Of a stretch of 64,000 nt of DNA, positions 33,991 to 45,467 are shown piece by piece. The notes beneath the pieces were generated by a model, which had not been told where the DNA came from, ran no database searches, and saw only the letters and a program-made list of their open reading frames with translations. The translations under genes and the position numbers were made by a program. The first letter of the stretch is position 1, and every line of letters begins with the position of its first letter. Source of the stretch: Dichetophora obliterata (lineage: Eukaryota; Arthropoda; Insecta; Diptera; Sciomyzidae); assembly GCA_963920525.1 (NCBI GenBank), contig OY986437.1, positions 54,793,830-54,857,829 of the forward strand, written 5' to 3'.

Positions 33991-34439
33991 ACTTTTTTGA
34001 AAAGGTTGAGGGGAAGTAATTTAGAGTCTGGTTGCTTAAATAGTGAGATGGCCTAGGACGTGACTCATGAGCATAGATTTTGAACGAAGCAATATCCTGT
34101 TGAGGTTTTTGTGTGAACTTTAAGCAAGTGATGGTTGAACCTGAATGCGGAATCTTATTTTAAACATATGCTAGAATATTTTCAATACTTGTGGCGGGAG
34201 CTAGCCTTGAGACAAAGATGGATTTTCGAGGTGGCCGGATTACTGCCACCAAATCAACCAATGGGCCACATTCAGTGGCCTCGAGAAGCTGTTTTTGGCG
34301 TTTTATTATTTTGGTTGTTATTATTTTGCTTGTTATTCTTCTCTCTCGAGCTTCAAAAATATGTAAAAAAACGTTTTCGAGCAACTTCACGTTTCTTGAA
34401 TAGAGTACGGAGACAGAGACAGTTTGCTGGAAATTTGCG

Positions 34440-34500
34440 AACGTAGGTAAGTAAGTAAGTAAGTACTTTATTGAGAATTTTAAGCAAGACACAGTAAATA
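34440..34500 (-). repeat. (TTAC)n tail of a second LINE fragment
   Basis: On the minus strand the sequence reads CTCAATAAAGTA followed by four TTAC units (34444-34466 on the + strand as GTAAGTAAG...). A poly(A)-like signal followed by a short tandem repeat is the usual 3' end of some non-LTR retrotransposons. Only about 60 bases are recognisable. Confidence 0.55.
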
Positions 34501-35242
34501 TGTGTCTTAAGACATAGATTTCAGCGAAAGTTGAAATGCATATTTTTCGAAATTAAATTTTTAAAAAGTACGTTTTTTAAAAAAAAATTCCTTTTCAAAA
34601 GTAACTTGTTCTAGGGCCCAAAAGAATGGGCTTGGCAGCTTAAAATTTCGCTAATACACTTTTTGAGCAAACACAACGGGATTATATTAAAAAATTTGGT
34701 CGTGCCACAGGATAAAAGTTGCCGTCGAAAGGGTTAATTAGAAATGATTCAAGTCAGATATGCTTACAGAAAAACGTTTGCATAGTTTTAGGCACTTCTG
34801 TAGGTTTTATTCAGAAATACCAAGCTTAGATGGCGCTTTGGAGATACGCAAAATCAGCTGGTAATCCGACAGCTGTTCGTAGTGTTGGCACAGAGTTGTT
34901 TTTATTAGAAGAACACATTAATTTTGTTGGTTTCTTTGTTTCTTTTGTAGGCAGCCGAAAATCGAAAGTTAAAAAAGTCATAAAACAAGGATTTTAACGC
35001 CTGTCTAGGCCCCACCCTCAAATATAGTGCGCATAAATATCAGAATTCAAAACAAAAACAAAACAATTTTTGCAAATACAAAAATTAATAAACGTGAATT
35101 GTATTTTATCAACAACAATAAAAGTGCGCATTTCATAAATACAATTATCAATTGAGGCGCTGCTTTGTGCTCCATTTGCTCTATCCCGCTTGACGACTGA
35201 CTCATCACCCACCGTCGACTACGCCGCCGGACATCAAAAACA
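34501..35242 (+). promoter_or_regulatory. Upstream region and 5' UTR of Pngl
   Basis: The last 100 bases before the ATG (35243) are relatively GC-rich, with short ACGCCGCCGGACATC-type sequence, and probably form the 5' UTR. The ATG context CAAAAACAATGTC fits the fly start consensus (purine at -3). No TATA box was identified. Confidence 0.4.
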
Positions 35243-38200
35243 ATGTCGCAAATAAATCTGGACTGCGTTCAGTCAATAGAACCAACCGCATCTAACGTAT
35301 CCTCCTCCACCACCACCACCACTTCACCCAGTACCAGCAGTGGCTGCTCCGCAATGAGCAATGCACAGTCATTAAAAAATTCCAAAGATGCCTATCTTGA
35401 GGCTGTGCGCGTTTTACTAGTGTTGCTGGAGAATGTTATACGCGAACCAGCAAACATGAAGTATCGTACGATACGTCTGGAGAACAAGACTATCAAAGAG
35501 AAGTTGCTCTCATTGTCGGGTATTGCAGAACTGTTAGCTGCCATTGGATTTGAACGCACCGCCACGGAATATACGTTGCCGCTGACCGTGCCGCTGCAAC
35601 AGATTCAACAGTATCGCAAAGTTTTGCAGGATCGGCGTGAAGCTTGGCTCAATAAAGAGGTGGCGCCTGTTTCACCAGTACTTAACTCTATTGGTAACTT
35701 TTCGTGCATAATGGTTTAAAATAAAAATCTAAAGTTATTCTTCTGATTAAAGCTCAAGAACCCAGACCGAAAATAATGGAAAAACAGAATAATTATTCTA
35801 CACCGAATACTTCCAGCGAAGTTAGTGCAGCCGTCCAGTTTGTTTGCCCTTCAGAACCCTATCGACAGCGCATAACATATCCACTGGTGCTGGTAAGTAA
35901 CTGGCGAAACACTGAACTCTTCTACTCATGCCACTTAATTTGTTAATGACCTTCAATGCGAATGCACACGATAAGTTGGTGTGCTGAGTAAATGCCATCG
36001 TATATAGTCGGTAACACGCGGCAGTTATTGTTTACTCACTCCCGTAATAAAGATCATGCTATTTTGTAGAAGTTTTTAAACTCGGAAAAGAGGGTGGGTG
36101 GTGCATTATATGTAGTCGATCGTTACCAAACCAATTTATTTAAAATTTTTGCAAATAAAGTATTGCGTCCATAAAAAATAATAATTAATATTCCATATGT
36201 GTCGTAAATATGTGATAGTAATACGTTCCACTCTACAAACGCTTTATAAATATCGTATTCATACATATTAATTCTAATCGCTCAAGGTCAATAACCAGAA
36301 ATATAGAAAGGTCGCGCGAAATTGTTTTTGCCTCAAGCGGTTTTGCTTTGTAGATGTTTCTAATAAAATTGCCACTAAGTCATTACTTATACATTAGTTG
36401 TTGATTTTTTAAAGTACCTTTGCCACTGATTTTAAACTGCTCAACAGAGAAAATGTATGCATGCACGAGTTCATATTAAATTTAACGAACAATTGATTTT
36501 GTTTCAAACTAAACGCATTTAAATCTTGAGAGGCAGAAAAGACATTGACATAGCAATGTACATTGGGACTCATCCATATAAATGAAAGCTCAAACTGTGT
36601 TAGTATAATTTTCAAAGAATGACACCTAAACTGCATAAATAAGAGTGCGGTTGCTAACATGAGCAAAAGTTATCCATTTTCGGGTTCGATTCCAGGTTCG
36701 CTAAAAGTTCCAGTTGACCTAGAATCGTGAAATTTCATATTTCACTCATTTTGGTCTAGTTAGTGGATATCCGAAACAACATATTCGAAAAAGGTTTAAC
36801 ATGATCTTTTGACTTCCGCAGCTTGGCTGATGTGAAATTTTATTGAATCAATTACTACTACTATAACACAGTACAACACATGATTTGCCAACTCAATTAT
36901 GAGAACTGTATGTGAAATTAGACCCAAAAAGAAGAATTTCTGCATCATTCGATTTGTCTTCTTACCTGCCAAAATATTTTTAATATCAATTTGAAGTTAG
37001 TACTATCGTATGGGGGAATTTATCACGTTTTAGGCCCTGTTGTTTGACATAGCTCGACAACCACTAGCCCGATTTAGTTGAAATAAATTTTAAAATTACA
37101 ATTCCCTTAATCTGTTCATATATTGTTTTCCTATAAAAGCAACAGTTTCCAAGTTAAAAATAAGCGGATGAAGAAAAAAAATTTTTTTTTTAAATTCATA
37201 ATAAATACAAAACGGAAATAAGTTTCAAGTCTAGTTACTTTTTCGCTAAGTCACATAACCTATGAGCAAAATGAGACAAAGATCATGACAATCGATGCAC
37301 GCGTTTCGCTTTTATTCGCAATTGAGTAAAGGTATGAATTTCAAAAATCAGTTATAGCCACCACCCTTAATATAAAAATAAAAATAAAAATTAAAAAATT
37401 ATAATGCAAAAAAAAAATTTATTTATAAAAACTTATTGAAAATAAAATAATATGCAATTAATACGCAATTATAATATGCATAAAAACAAAATTTTTAACA
37501 TTTTTTCAATTCAATTTTTTTTCTTCATGCGCTTATTTTTAACTTGGAGGTACTAACTTCAAATCGATATTAAAAATATTTTGGCAGGTAAGAAGACAAA
37601 ACGAATGACGCAGAAATTCTTCTTTTTGGGTCAAATTTCACATACAGTTCTCAGAATTGAGTTGGCAATCAATGAACTGAAAAATGTTGTACTGTGTAAG
37701 TTTATTGAATTATCTAATCAACCTGTTTTTGCATTTTTTCTGACAAATAAGACTTGTTTTTTTAAAAATATTTATAATCCATGATTTTTAGAGGAAACGT
37801 ATTTATAATCCAAGATTAGAGGAAACGTATTTGTAAATTTAAAGTGAAAAATCAAAAAAAGAATTGGATCAAATTGGACAATCGTAAGAAGCTAAGCTTC
37901 TTTGCAGATTCGTAATTTGATTAATGATATTTTTGAAAGAATTACTTTATGGACAAGTGGCGGACGTCCATTTTTTAGGGAAATGGAGTTAAGTACATAA
38001 AAGTGAAGAGAAAAATTTAACCTATTTATGAGTCCAGGCTAGAAACTCTTAGCTTACGTAATCTCTGAATAAAATGCAATAATTTATTATTGTTCCGAAA
38101 AATTACATCATTTTTTTCTGAGCACAAGTGGCGTAAGTGCACAATTTTACGGACAGCTAATTTTTGAAGGATGATCTTATAATAAGATAATTTTTGTTTA

Positions 38201-41200
38201 TTTACATACAACTAGTGTTTGACCAAAACCGAATGTTCGGCCACTTTATAATATTCGGCCAAAACCGAAACTGATTATTAGTATGAAAATTTAGTTTTTT
38301 TAAAAACAATTTTTTTTTATTAAAGAAAACTGAAAAAAAAACATTGCATACATATAAGAAAAAAAAAACATAAAAAGTTTTCTTTGAATATTGAAGTTTA
38401 AATTCAATATAATAAATAAAATATCATTTTATATTTTTAACGGTTTAAACCAAAAGTTTCGTTATCGACCATATTGAAGTTGAATATCCGAAACTGGCCG
38501 AAAACGAATATTCGGTCGGGCACTACATACACCCACATAATGCAAACTCATCAAATGTCTAATATTTGATCTGACGTGATTCGACCACAGACACGTCACT
38601 TCCCATACCCCCTATTTATTCGGAACTCTAAAATGGCGTATATTTGAGATAGAGAGACAATGTGGTTATGCCGATAAATGGGAAAAAAATTATAGAAAAA
38701 ATGCTTTTACTATTTTTTTAAGACCGTTTATGGAGTCATTCCTCATCAAAACATTTTCAAAAATATCCCACATTAGATTTCTACAGCGGAAACGAGAAAT
38801 TTTAAAAAATTTCAGGGGACAAGCCCAAATTTTTTACTAGTATGCAATATCCTTCATAATTTTCTGTAATTATTTAGTTTATTTTTTCCGATATGAATAT
38901 CTCAATTTATGCTCTTGACCTAGCTTATAACCAAAACTGAGTTCTTTATACTTGGAATTTTTTCTAAGAATTTTTCTAAACATTCGATTTTCTCAAAACA
39001 CCAAAAATTGACTTACGCCACTTGTGCTCTGAGCACTTCATATGTCTACGTGCTAAACTACACTATACAAATTTAAAAAACATTTACATACCTTGCTAAT
39101 ATTGTGTCTGCTTTGTGAAATACTTTATTGATAGATGTTAAAAACTTCATTGTATCTAAATTTTAAATTCACTTGAGGTCATATTACTATGTCTGGCAAT
39201 ATAAAGATAAAAAAGAGAGATAAACACAACTAACATGACAAAACTCGTCTGTGGCAGTGTTGTTTGCAATTTTCCAATTATACTACTTTTTTATTTCAAA
39301 CAGTTTTTCAATTTTTATAATAATTTACTAGTGTAACCAGAATGCTCTTGAGCTCAATAATTCCATCACTTCAACTTCATCATTTAAAAAATGTCTTTTT
39401 ATATTTTAACACGATTCTATATGATGACATGTTCTATTGGCGCAACAGTTAATAGAAGTGGTAGCAATGCTTTTCGGAATATGTATATGATCATTATTTT
39501 TTGAGACTTTATTAGTCACTTGGATCCAAATTGTAAGATGGTTTTGAAGACATTTGAATAGAAGTGCATAAACTTCTTACTTTAAAGATGCGTAAAATAT
39601 ACGTCTTAGTATGGTTTATGGAACCATAAAACCTATGTTCCGAATTTATCGTTATTAGAGCGAAAAACGCAGACTTTATTTTTAAAATGTTAATTTTGAT
39701 CACTCACTTATATGCATGACCCCAGTGTGCATATGTGAATATTGAATGAATATTGCGAAATAATATTGGCACATTTCCATTGTGGAAAATGTTATTTTTT
39801 CATGTTATATTTTATAGGTTTTCTTTTAAGTATTAAGATTTAAATTTCTTTAATTCCCAAAATTAGATTTCCCGATAAGCTCAATGAATGCTTAATCGTT
39901 GAGATCATTTTAAAACTCGAACAATGTAATGATAAATATATCAAATTCTGAAAAAATGTTTTAATATGCAATTTCTCCAACTTTATTGCAGAGAACTGCA
40001 AATAAGTTTCTCCAATCGCTCGAACTCTATTCAGACGCTGTTATGCAGTATGAAGATGAGAAGCTTTTGGCTGCTGGACGTGAACTAATTCCCATAGATG
40101 ACTTGACGCAAAAGGCTAGTGAGAAATTATTGGCAATACAAGAAAACATTACATCAGGACAATGTGCTGATAAAGAGCCATGTATACGTGATCTCATGCT
40201 TGTGGAACTGGTCAATTGGTTCAACACCGAGTTCTTTGAATGGATCAACAATATTCCGTGCAAAGTTTGTGGCAGTGAAGAGAACAAGTTGCAGCGCACA
40301 CAAACTGAAGGTGATGTGCGCGTTGAGGTTGGGCTCTGTTGTGGGCAGGAGACAAAGTTTTATCGTTACAACGACATTTCACAGTTGCTTGTTTCGCGCC
40401 AAGGACGCTGTGGTGAATATGCAAATTGTTTTACATTCTTGTGCCGTTGTATGGACTATGACGCACGTATTGTGCATTCCTTTTTCGACCACGTTTGGAC
40501 TGAGGTGTGTTGGCATTGGTCGATTTTAAGAAATTTCATTAATTCATGGAGATTTTTATATTTAATTGTAGGTTTATTCAGACAGTCAAATGCGTTGGCT
40601 ACACATTGATCCCTCTGACAATGTTGTGGATTCGCCACTTATGTATCAGCACGGCTGGAAACGTCACATTGATTATGTTTTTGCCTATTCGAAAGATGAT
40701 ATGCAAGATGTAACATGGCGTTATACAAACAATCACAAGCAAATATTACAATTGCGCAAGTTATGTGCTGAGGACGAACTTATCGATGCTATTGTGGCTA
40801 TAAGACGCAAACGCCAAATGAAACTTGGGGAGGTGCGCAAAAAACTTTTGGGCCAGCGTTGTATGTTGGAGTTAATAGAGCTAACAGTGGAGCGGTAGGC
40901 AGCATATTAAAGCATTTTTCTATATCTGTTTATATTGTAAAACCATTTTCCAGAACGCCCACTGAAAACGAACTAAAAGGACGTAGCTCTGGTAGCTTAA
41001 CTTGGCGTCAATCACGTGGTGAACACACATTCAGTGATGTGAGTGACTTTTTTTAGTTTTTTAATTTTCAAGTTTGAGATTATTTAATTATTTTCAGATC
41101 TTTGTGTTTACTTTAAACGAGACCGAAATACAAAAGAAACAATTTAATATACGTTATTCCTGCGCTGCTGATGTCTATGAACGTTATGTAAAAGGTATGA

Positions 41201-44200
41201 TATAAACATTTAGTTATGGGCATGAAGTAAGGTCCGCCCTTGTTGATTTATAGTTAAAAAGAATGTGCTGTGATGAGCTTAATTTGTTTACATGCGTGGC
41301 ATCGGGAAAAAATGTGTACTAATAGTTATTGGTGGCTGTGGTATAATGGTTAAGTGTGTGAACCGTCAGCCAAGAGAACCTAGGTTCAATGCTACCATCT
41401 GACTTTTTAAATTCAGTAATAACTTAATGGATTATCAACACACACACAAAAAGATATAGGCTATTTCCTAATAAATTTGAGATCCATTCGAAAAATATTT
41501 TTTGTTCAATTCCATTTCTTCAAGCAAAAATACATTTTAGTCGATTAATTCGACTTAATTTTTATGTGGCTTATGATGTTCTTGCCCCTTAAACGAAAAT
41601 AATATTTCAGTTGGCCATCTCTGCAGACAATGACAAAACCCAGGGACTAAATATTACCATGTAAAACTTCTTGGGAACATGAGCTAATACACATTTAAGG
41701 TCTGACCTGCGGTTCAGCCCCACAAAAATAACGTTTTTTAAAATTGATGTAGCTCAGTCGTTTTTCAATTTATCAACTTTGGGGTTTTTTTTACTTGAAA
41801 GTAGACGTAATTTTCTAACTTTTTCCGTACTTTTTTATGTTTCGATGCTTTTTTATTCCCCTCTCCCAGAGCGATGAAAATGGCTACGTAAAAATGAAAA
41901 GGCAAACAGGGTGTGGTTTTTATTGATAACCAGATGTCGTATCGAAATTCTGCGGGCAGCATTTTGTTGGTAATCACATCTGGCAGGTCCTGAGCTAGGA
42001 TATTTCCAAAATATAAAAAAATTGACAAAATGGCGCGATTTTAAAAAATGTTAAAAAATTAGCTGTTTTTTGGGGGGTTTTTGCCCACCCTCCCCCGGTA
42101 GTAGAGTTAGCCCAATTATCATTATTCAGGACCTGCCTGACGTGATTACCTACAAAACGCCGCCCGCCGCATCTTCATCCAAATTCTGGTTCTCGAGAAA
42201 AACGACACCCCAATTTGAAAAAAGTGATTTCGAGAAAAACGCATTTAAAGTTTTATTACTGCACTTCGGTGCGAGTGTATATATACATACACTGGTGAAC
42301 AAATAATTAAACGCAATCATATTTTTCTTCACTTGAAAACTTAGAGAATCAAAAACAAGTAAACAAAAATAATCTGAGAAAGAGCATGAAAATCAACAAT
42401 TTTGAGAATAATAACAAGTACATAGTGTCTTGCTTTGATTATTGTAACGGCATTTTTTTAATTTTTTGGGTGATCACAAAATTAAACGAAGTTCAATTAT
42501 ATAAGAAAAACAAAGGTATTTATTAAAAAAACTTCACTAAAAATTTTAAAAATACAATTTAGTAATGAGTGGATCCTCCTCCATTTTGGATAACCTCAAA
42601 TACGCGATTTAGCATGCTGCTTATACGAGAATTTAGGATAGAAGCTTCTACAGATTCCCAAGCTTGATTTATTGCAAATTTCATTTCTTCTACACTGCTG
42701 TATTGTTTATTATTGTTGTAAATTTGACGAACAAGTATTCCCCAAATGTTATCAATTGCGTTCAGGTCAGTGTAAAAAGTTGATTTTTTCCGAATGCAGC
42801 CGATGCTTAGTGGCATTGCTTGAGTGTATCGACGCATTATCATGTTGAAAAATATAATTTTTTCTTCGATTATTTTTCAAATAAGGCAGTACGTTCATTT
42901 TAAGAACATCTATGCACTCAGTAGAGTTCATGTGGGAACTAGTGAATGCCAGTTCTAAAGTTTCCTTTAAACAAAAACGACCCCAAAATATCAGAGAACC
43001 TCCTCCGAAGTTTCTCTTGGAGAAATATCGTGGTTCTTTGCGTAGATCTCTCCAGTAGCAATCAAATCCATCCGGACCATCCAAATTAATTTTTTTTTCG
43101 TCAGAAAAAATAACCTGAAAGTCAATTTAATCACATTTGAAAACTTATTTTAAAAATGAAAAAATTAACTTACTTTGGTCCAATCCAGCGCCATGTTATT
43201 CTTTGCAAACTCAAGACGCGCAACCTTGTGTTGACCTTTAAGTCTCGGTGCAGTCTTTAAACGCTGTCTTAATATTGCACCCGACTGCTTAAGTGCTCTA
43301 TATATAGTGAAACGGGACACTTCTTAGTTACAGGAACTAATTATGGCACCCTCAATCAACATAGAATTGCTGGCAGTAGCTACAATTCGACGTCTATCAC
43401 GACTAGTAAGCTTCGATTTTTTCCGGTGTTCTTATAAGTGCCATATCTGTCCCCTTTTTTCAGAAAATTGCGTACCACAGTCTCCGACCTTGCAATTTCT
43501 TTACCAATTGCTCTCATTGAAAGACCCTGCTTAAAAAGTGCAGTAATTTGACCTTTCAAGGTCATTTAATAATTTTCCTTTCCCAATTCACAAAATGCAC
43601 AAAAGAATTGCATCAGCAACTTAATTCAACAATAATAGTAGTTAGACTTAATAAAAGTCACGAGTTTAATTTTGTGCTCACCCAAAACATTTAAAAAATG
43701 CCGTTGTAATTATAAAAGCAAGAGACTATGTACTTGTTGTTGTTTTCATGCTCTTTCTTAGTTTATTTTTGTTTACATGGTTTTAGTTCTCTAAATTTCG
43801 AAATGATGACAAATATGGTTGCGTTTAATTATATGCTCACCAGTGCATATAGCCCTGCATTGCATCGATGCCTAATAGAACCTCGCATTACCGTGATAAT
43901 TCGTATTTTGGTCGCACGGTTAAGTTGTGGAATAGTCTCCCTGCGAGTGTGTTTCCCGGCAGTTTTGAGCTGTGCAAATTTAAAACAAATCTTCACCGAC
44001 ACTACTCCATCTATCCACCGTCCAACTAACTATCACCCATCTTCCGAATCAACACAATGCTTACACATTAATAGGGGGCATCCCCTGAGCGTTGGTTCAG
44101 TCTAAAAAAAAAAAAAAATTCTGAATAATTTTTCCCCCGGAGTCGAAAAAGGGAGTTTTAGTTTTTAAGATGGCAGATAAAGACATCACACTTTTTTGTT

Positions 44201-44999
44201 TACATTCATGAATATTGACATTTGATGAACAAATTTGCATTGAAAATTTCCAAAATGCTCTTGAGCTTTATTTTAAAAATGAAAACTCCCTTTCCCGAGT
44301 CCGGGGGAAAAATTATTCAGAATTGGGCTGATAGTTTTTAAAAAATTACTCAAATTATTTTTAAAAACTACGACTTTACGTAAATCAGTTATTATCAGTT
44401 AATCAGTTATAATTATATATATAATTATCAAAGTTTTAATTTATATAAATATTTTACTTATATTTGATGGTAATATTGCATGTTTGCAACATGGCGTGTA
44501 TAATTTTATATATTTTCCTCACAGATAACAGTACTTCCGAAGTTACCGTTTTGGCTTCCTACAAAACCTGGCAAAGTGCTCAATTTTCCTCACAGAATAT
44601 TTTACGCAAAGTTGAACGTGATTGGAAAATGGTTTATTTAGCCAGACAGGGTATGAGTTTTTAATTTATGTTGATTATATTGTTTTTGATTATACTGATT
44701 TTGCAGAGGACAGCGACTATGCCGAAATTGTTTGGAAATTTAATTTTAATACCTCGAAATTAAAAGTCAAATCCTATAATTTAAATTTAGAGCATAAAAC
44801 TTTTGGAGAAGCTAAAATCGATGTTTGCATTTCAACAAGCTGTGGTGATAACAATATTAAGGGTGCAACGGAATTTCAAATTAGCGCAAAACTAACTGGT
44901 GGCAAAGGTGATGTTGCATGGCAGCACACACAATTGTTTAGGCAAAGTTTAAATGCTAAAAATCACTTTCCTTTTGAGCTTCAAGTAGAATTAGTATGA
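35243..44999 (+). CDS. Pngl: Peptide:N-glycanase-like protein (NGLY1 orthologue)
   Basis: Eight exons (35243-35693, 35753-35892, 39992-40504, 40572-40894, 40954-41038, 41098-41194, 44525-44650, 44707-44999) join in phase to 675 residues. An N-terminal PUB domain (about residues 45-145, [19 protein letters not shown]) binds p97/proteasome-type partners in the family. The transglutaminase-like core has the triad Cys ([10 protein letters not shown], codon 40409-40411), His (FFDHVWTE, 40490-40492) and Asp (LHIDPSD, 40608-40610). The C-terminal PAW domain (44525-44999, [14 protein letters not shown]) binds mannose in vertebrates. NGLY1 strips N-glycans from misfolded ER proteins in the cytosol. 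The first zinc pair is CKVC, but the second pair is adjacent (GLCCGQ) rather than CxxC. Introns 2 (4.1 kb) and 6 (3.3 kb) are full of transposons. Complete and apparently intact. Confidence 0.97.
36835..37720. mobile_element. Long inverted-repeat (foldback) element in Pngl intron 2
   Basis: The left arm (about 36865-37006: ACACAGTACAACA, CCAACTCAATTATGAGAAC, TGACTT-like blocks ending GAAGTTAGTAC) is mirrored by 37548-37705 with only a few differences over about 120 bases. A further arm block (AAGTTAAAAATAAGCG) occurs at 37154 and 37531. The spacer is AT-rich. No coding capacity. Confidence 0.78.
38115..39037. mobile_element. Inverted-repeat element in Pngl intron 2
   Basis: GAGCACAAGTGGCGTAAGTG (38119 onwards) and its near reverse complement ACTTACGCCACTTGTGCTC (39012 onwards) face each other about 0.9 kb apart. 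A related ACAAGTGGCGGACGT occurs at 37953. The middle holds a separate hAT MITE. Ends are approximate. Confidence 0.62.
38213..38525. mobile_element. hAT-type MITE, 313 bp
   Basis: Termini TAGTGTTTGACC and GGTCGGGCACTA are imperfect inverted repeats, continuing with ACCGAATGTTCGGCC and mirrored GGCCGAAAACGAATATTCGG. The flanking 8-mers CATACAAC and CATACACC differ at one position, as expected for an 8-bp hAT duplication after mutation. Nested inside the 38115-39037 element. Confidence 0.75.
41332..41745 (+). mobile_element. tRNA-derived SINE, copy B, in Pngl intron 6
   Basis: A head with A box TGGTATAATGGTTAAG and B box AGGTTCAATGC is followed by a body with CTCTGCAGACAATGACAAAA and AACTTCTTGGGAACATGAGC (41619-41685). 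The body corresponds to that of the SINE at 14471-14804 despite a different tRNA-like head. The 3' end is not clear; no target duplication was found. Confidence 0.78.
41905..42215. repeat. Inverted repeat of about 90 bases around a 130-base spacer
   Basis: CAGGACCTGCCTGACGTGAT at 42127 onwards, with TACAAAACGCCGCCCGCCGC following, is mirrored by 41905-41995 on the other strand (CAGGACCTGCCAGATGTGAT, then AACAAAATGCTGCCCGC). The arms are about 75-80% alike. A cruciform or decayed foldback element; no superfamily assigned. Confidence 0.68.
42290..43845 (-). mobile_element. Tc1-like transposon in Pngl intron 6
   Basis: Inverted termini CACTGGTGAACAAATAATTA (left) and, reverse-complemented, CACTGGTGAGCATATAATTA (right), each continuing AAACGCAA(T/C)CATATTT. 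TA precedes the left end (42288-42289); the right flank reads CA, a likely mutated TA. The length is 1556 bp. It encodes a broken transposase on the minus strand, antisense to Pngl. Confidence 0.9.
42559..43565 (-). pseudogene. Tc1-like transposase pseudogene with Asp at the third catalytic site
   Basis: Minus-strand pieces in order: helix-turn-helix with [21 protein letters not shown] (43565-43380), a segment with [11 protein letters not shown] and the second Asp in [11 protein letters not shown] (43084-42767), and [13 protein letters not shown] (42843-42559). The usual WPAxSPDLNPIE block is damaged: about seven codons before DLN are lost, with a frameshift. The position normally holding Glu is Asp. 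Stops separate the first two pieces. Non-functional. Confidence 0.85.
43850..44118 (+). mobile_element. 5'-truncated LINE fragment with poly(A)
   Basis: The + strand encodes [15 protein letters not shown] followed by [16 protein letters not shown], the typical C-terminus of Jockey/CR1-type reverse transcriptases. After a short 3' UTR comes a run of 15 A at 44104-44118. It starts directly beside the Tc1 right end, so it is only the last 270 bases of an element. Confidence 0.82.
44117..44324. mobile_element. 208-bp MITE in Pngl intron 6
   Basis: Left arm TTCTGAATAATTTTTCCCCC and right arm GGGGGAAAAATTATTCAGAA are perfect mirror images, extended by GGA(G/C)TCG and AAAGGGAGTTTT. AATT lies at both outer edges and may be the target duplication. 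No coding capacity. Confidence 0.85.
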
Positions 45000-45391
45000 A
45001 AACAATAACACAAAGTAAATTAAAATGAATTAATTTATATTTTATTGATTCCCAACTGCTGACTTAGTAAAATTCAAGTATTAATTTTTAATTAAAAATG
45101 TTTATTTTATAGCAGTGAATATATGCATTTATTGCAATATTCCTTATTTTTGTTTTGGAATGAAATTTTAATTATAATTTTTTAATATGCAAAATGTTCC
45201 TGTGCTCATCAAAGTTAAGTTGATTCAAAAAAGAAAAAATAATTTTAAGTCCAACGTTCGATCATGTATGTGTATATTTAAAAAAGTATATATATTTTTA
45301 TAAACTTTTTGTCAAAACTAGAAAACTGTTTGTTTCTATTACATTATTAGTTAACTTATGAAATAAGGTAAGTGTAATTTTCTTATAGAAA

Positions 45392-45397
45392 AATAAA
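45392..45397 (+). promoter_or_regulatory. Probable poly(A) signal of Pngl
   Basis: AATAAA 393 bases after the Pngl stop, the first canonical signal on this strand. A 3' end about 15-25 bases further would come within some tens of bases of the MDN1 3' end. Confidence 0.5.
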
Positions 45398-45436
45398 AGT
45401 TCTCTACTGTTTATATAACTAAATCTAGCCTAGATT

Positions 45437-45442
45437 TTTATT
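45437..45442 (-). promoter_or_regulatory. Probable poly(A) signal of MDN1
   Basis: AATAAA on the minus strand, about 25 bases after the MDN1 stop codon (45468-45470). It implies a very short 3' UTR and a 3' end inside or next to the Pngl 3' UTR. Confidence 0.55.
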
Positions 45443-45467
45443 ATTAACACTTTGACTTTTTACAGCT

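Larger units (their letters stand above)
30014..34310 (-). mobile_element. APE-type LINE (Jockey/CR1-like), interrupted and mutated
   Basis: On the minus strand the order is: C-terminal part of ORF1 (about 34280-33960, SIFVSRLAPATSIENILAYV), apurinic-type endonuclease, reverse transcriptase and C-terminal domain (to 30252), then a 3' UTR ending in AACAAATAAATAAA. The 3' UTR is present twice in tandem. A hAT element occupies 31184-32084 inside the reverse transcriptase. The element is 5' truncated or begins near 34440, right after a (TTAC)n tail of another element. Confidence 0.88.

Noticed and set aside
34135..34446. 103-codon plus-strand frame with a hydrophobic stretch
   Set aside because: It lies opposite the C-terminal ORF1 region of the minus-strand LINE, which has recognisable SIFVSRLAPATSIENIL sequence.
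41332..41398. Possible tRNA gene (plus strand)
   Set aside because: Tail sequence matches another SINE body and the cloverleaf is incomplete.
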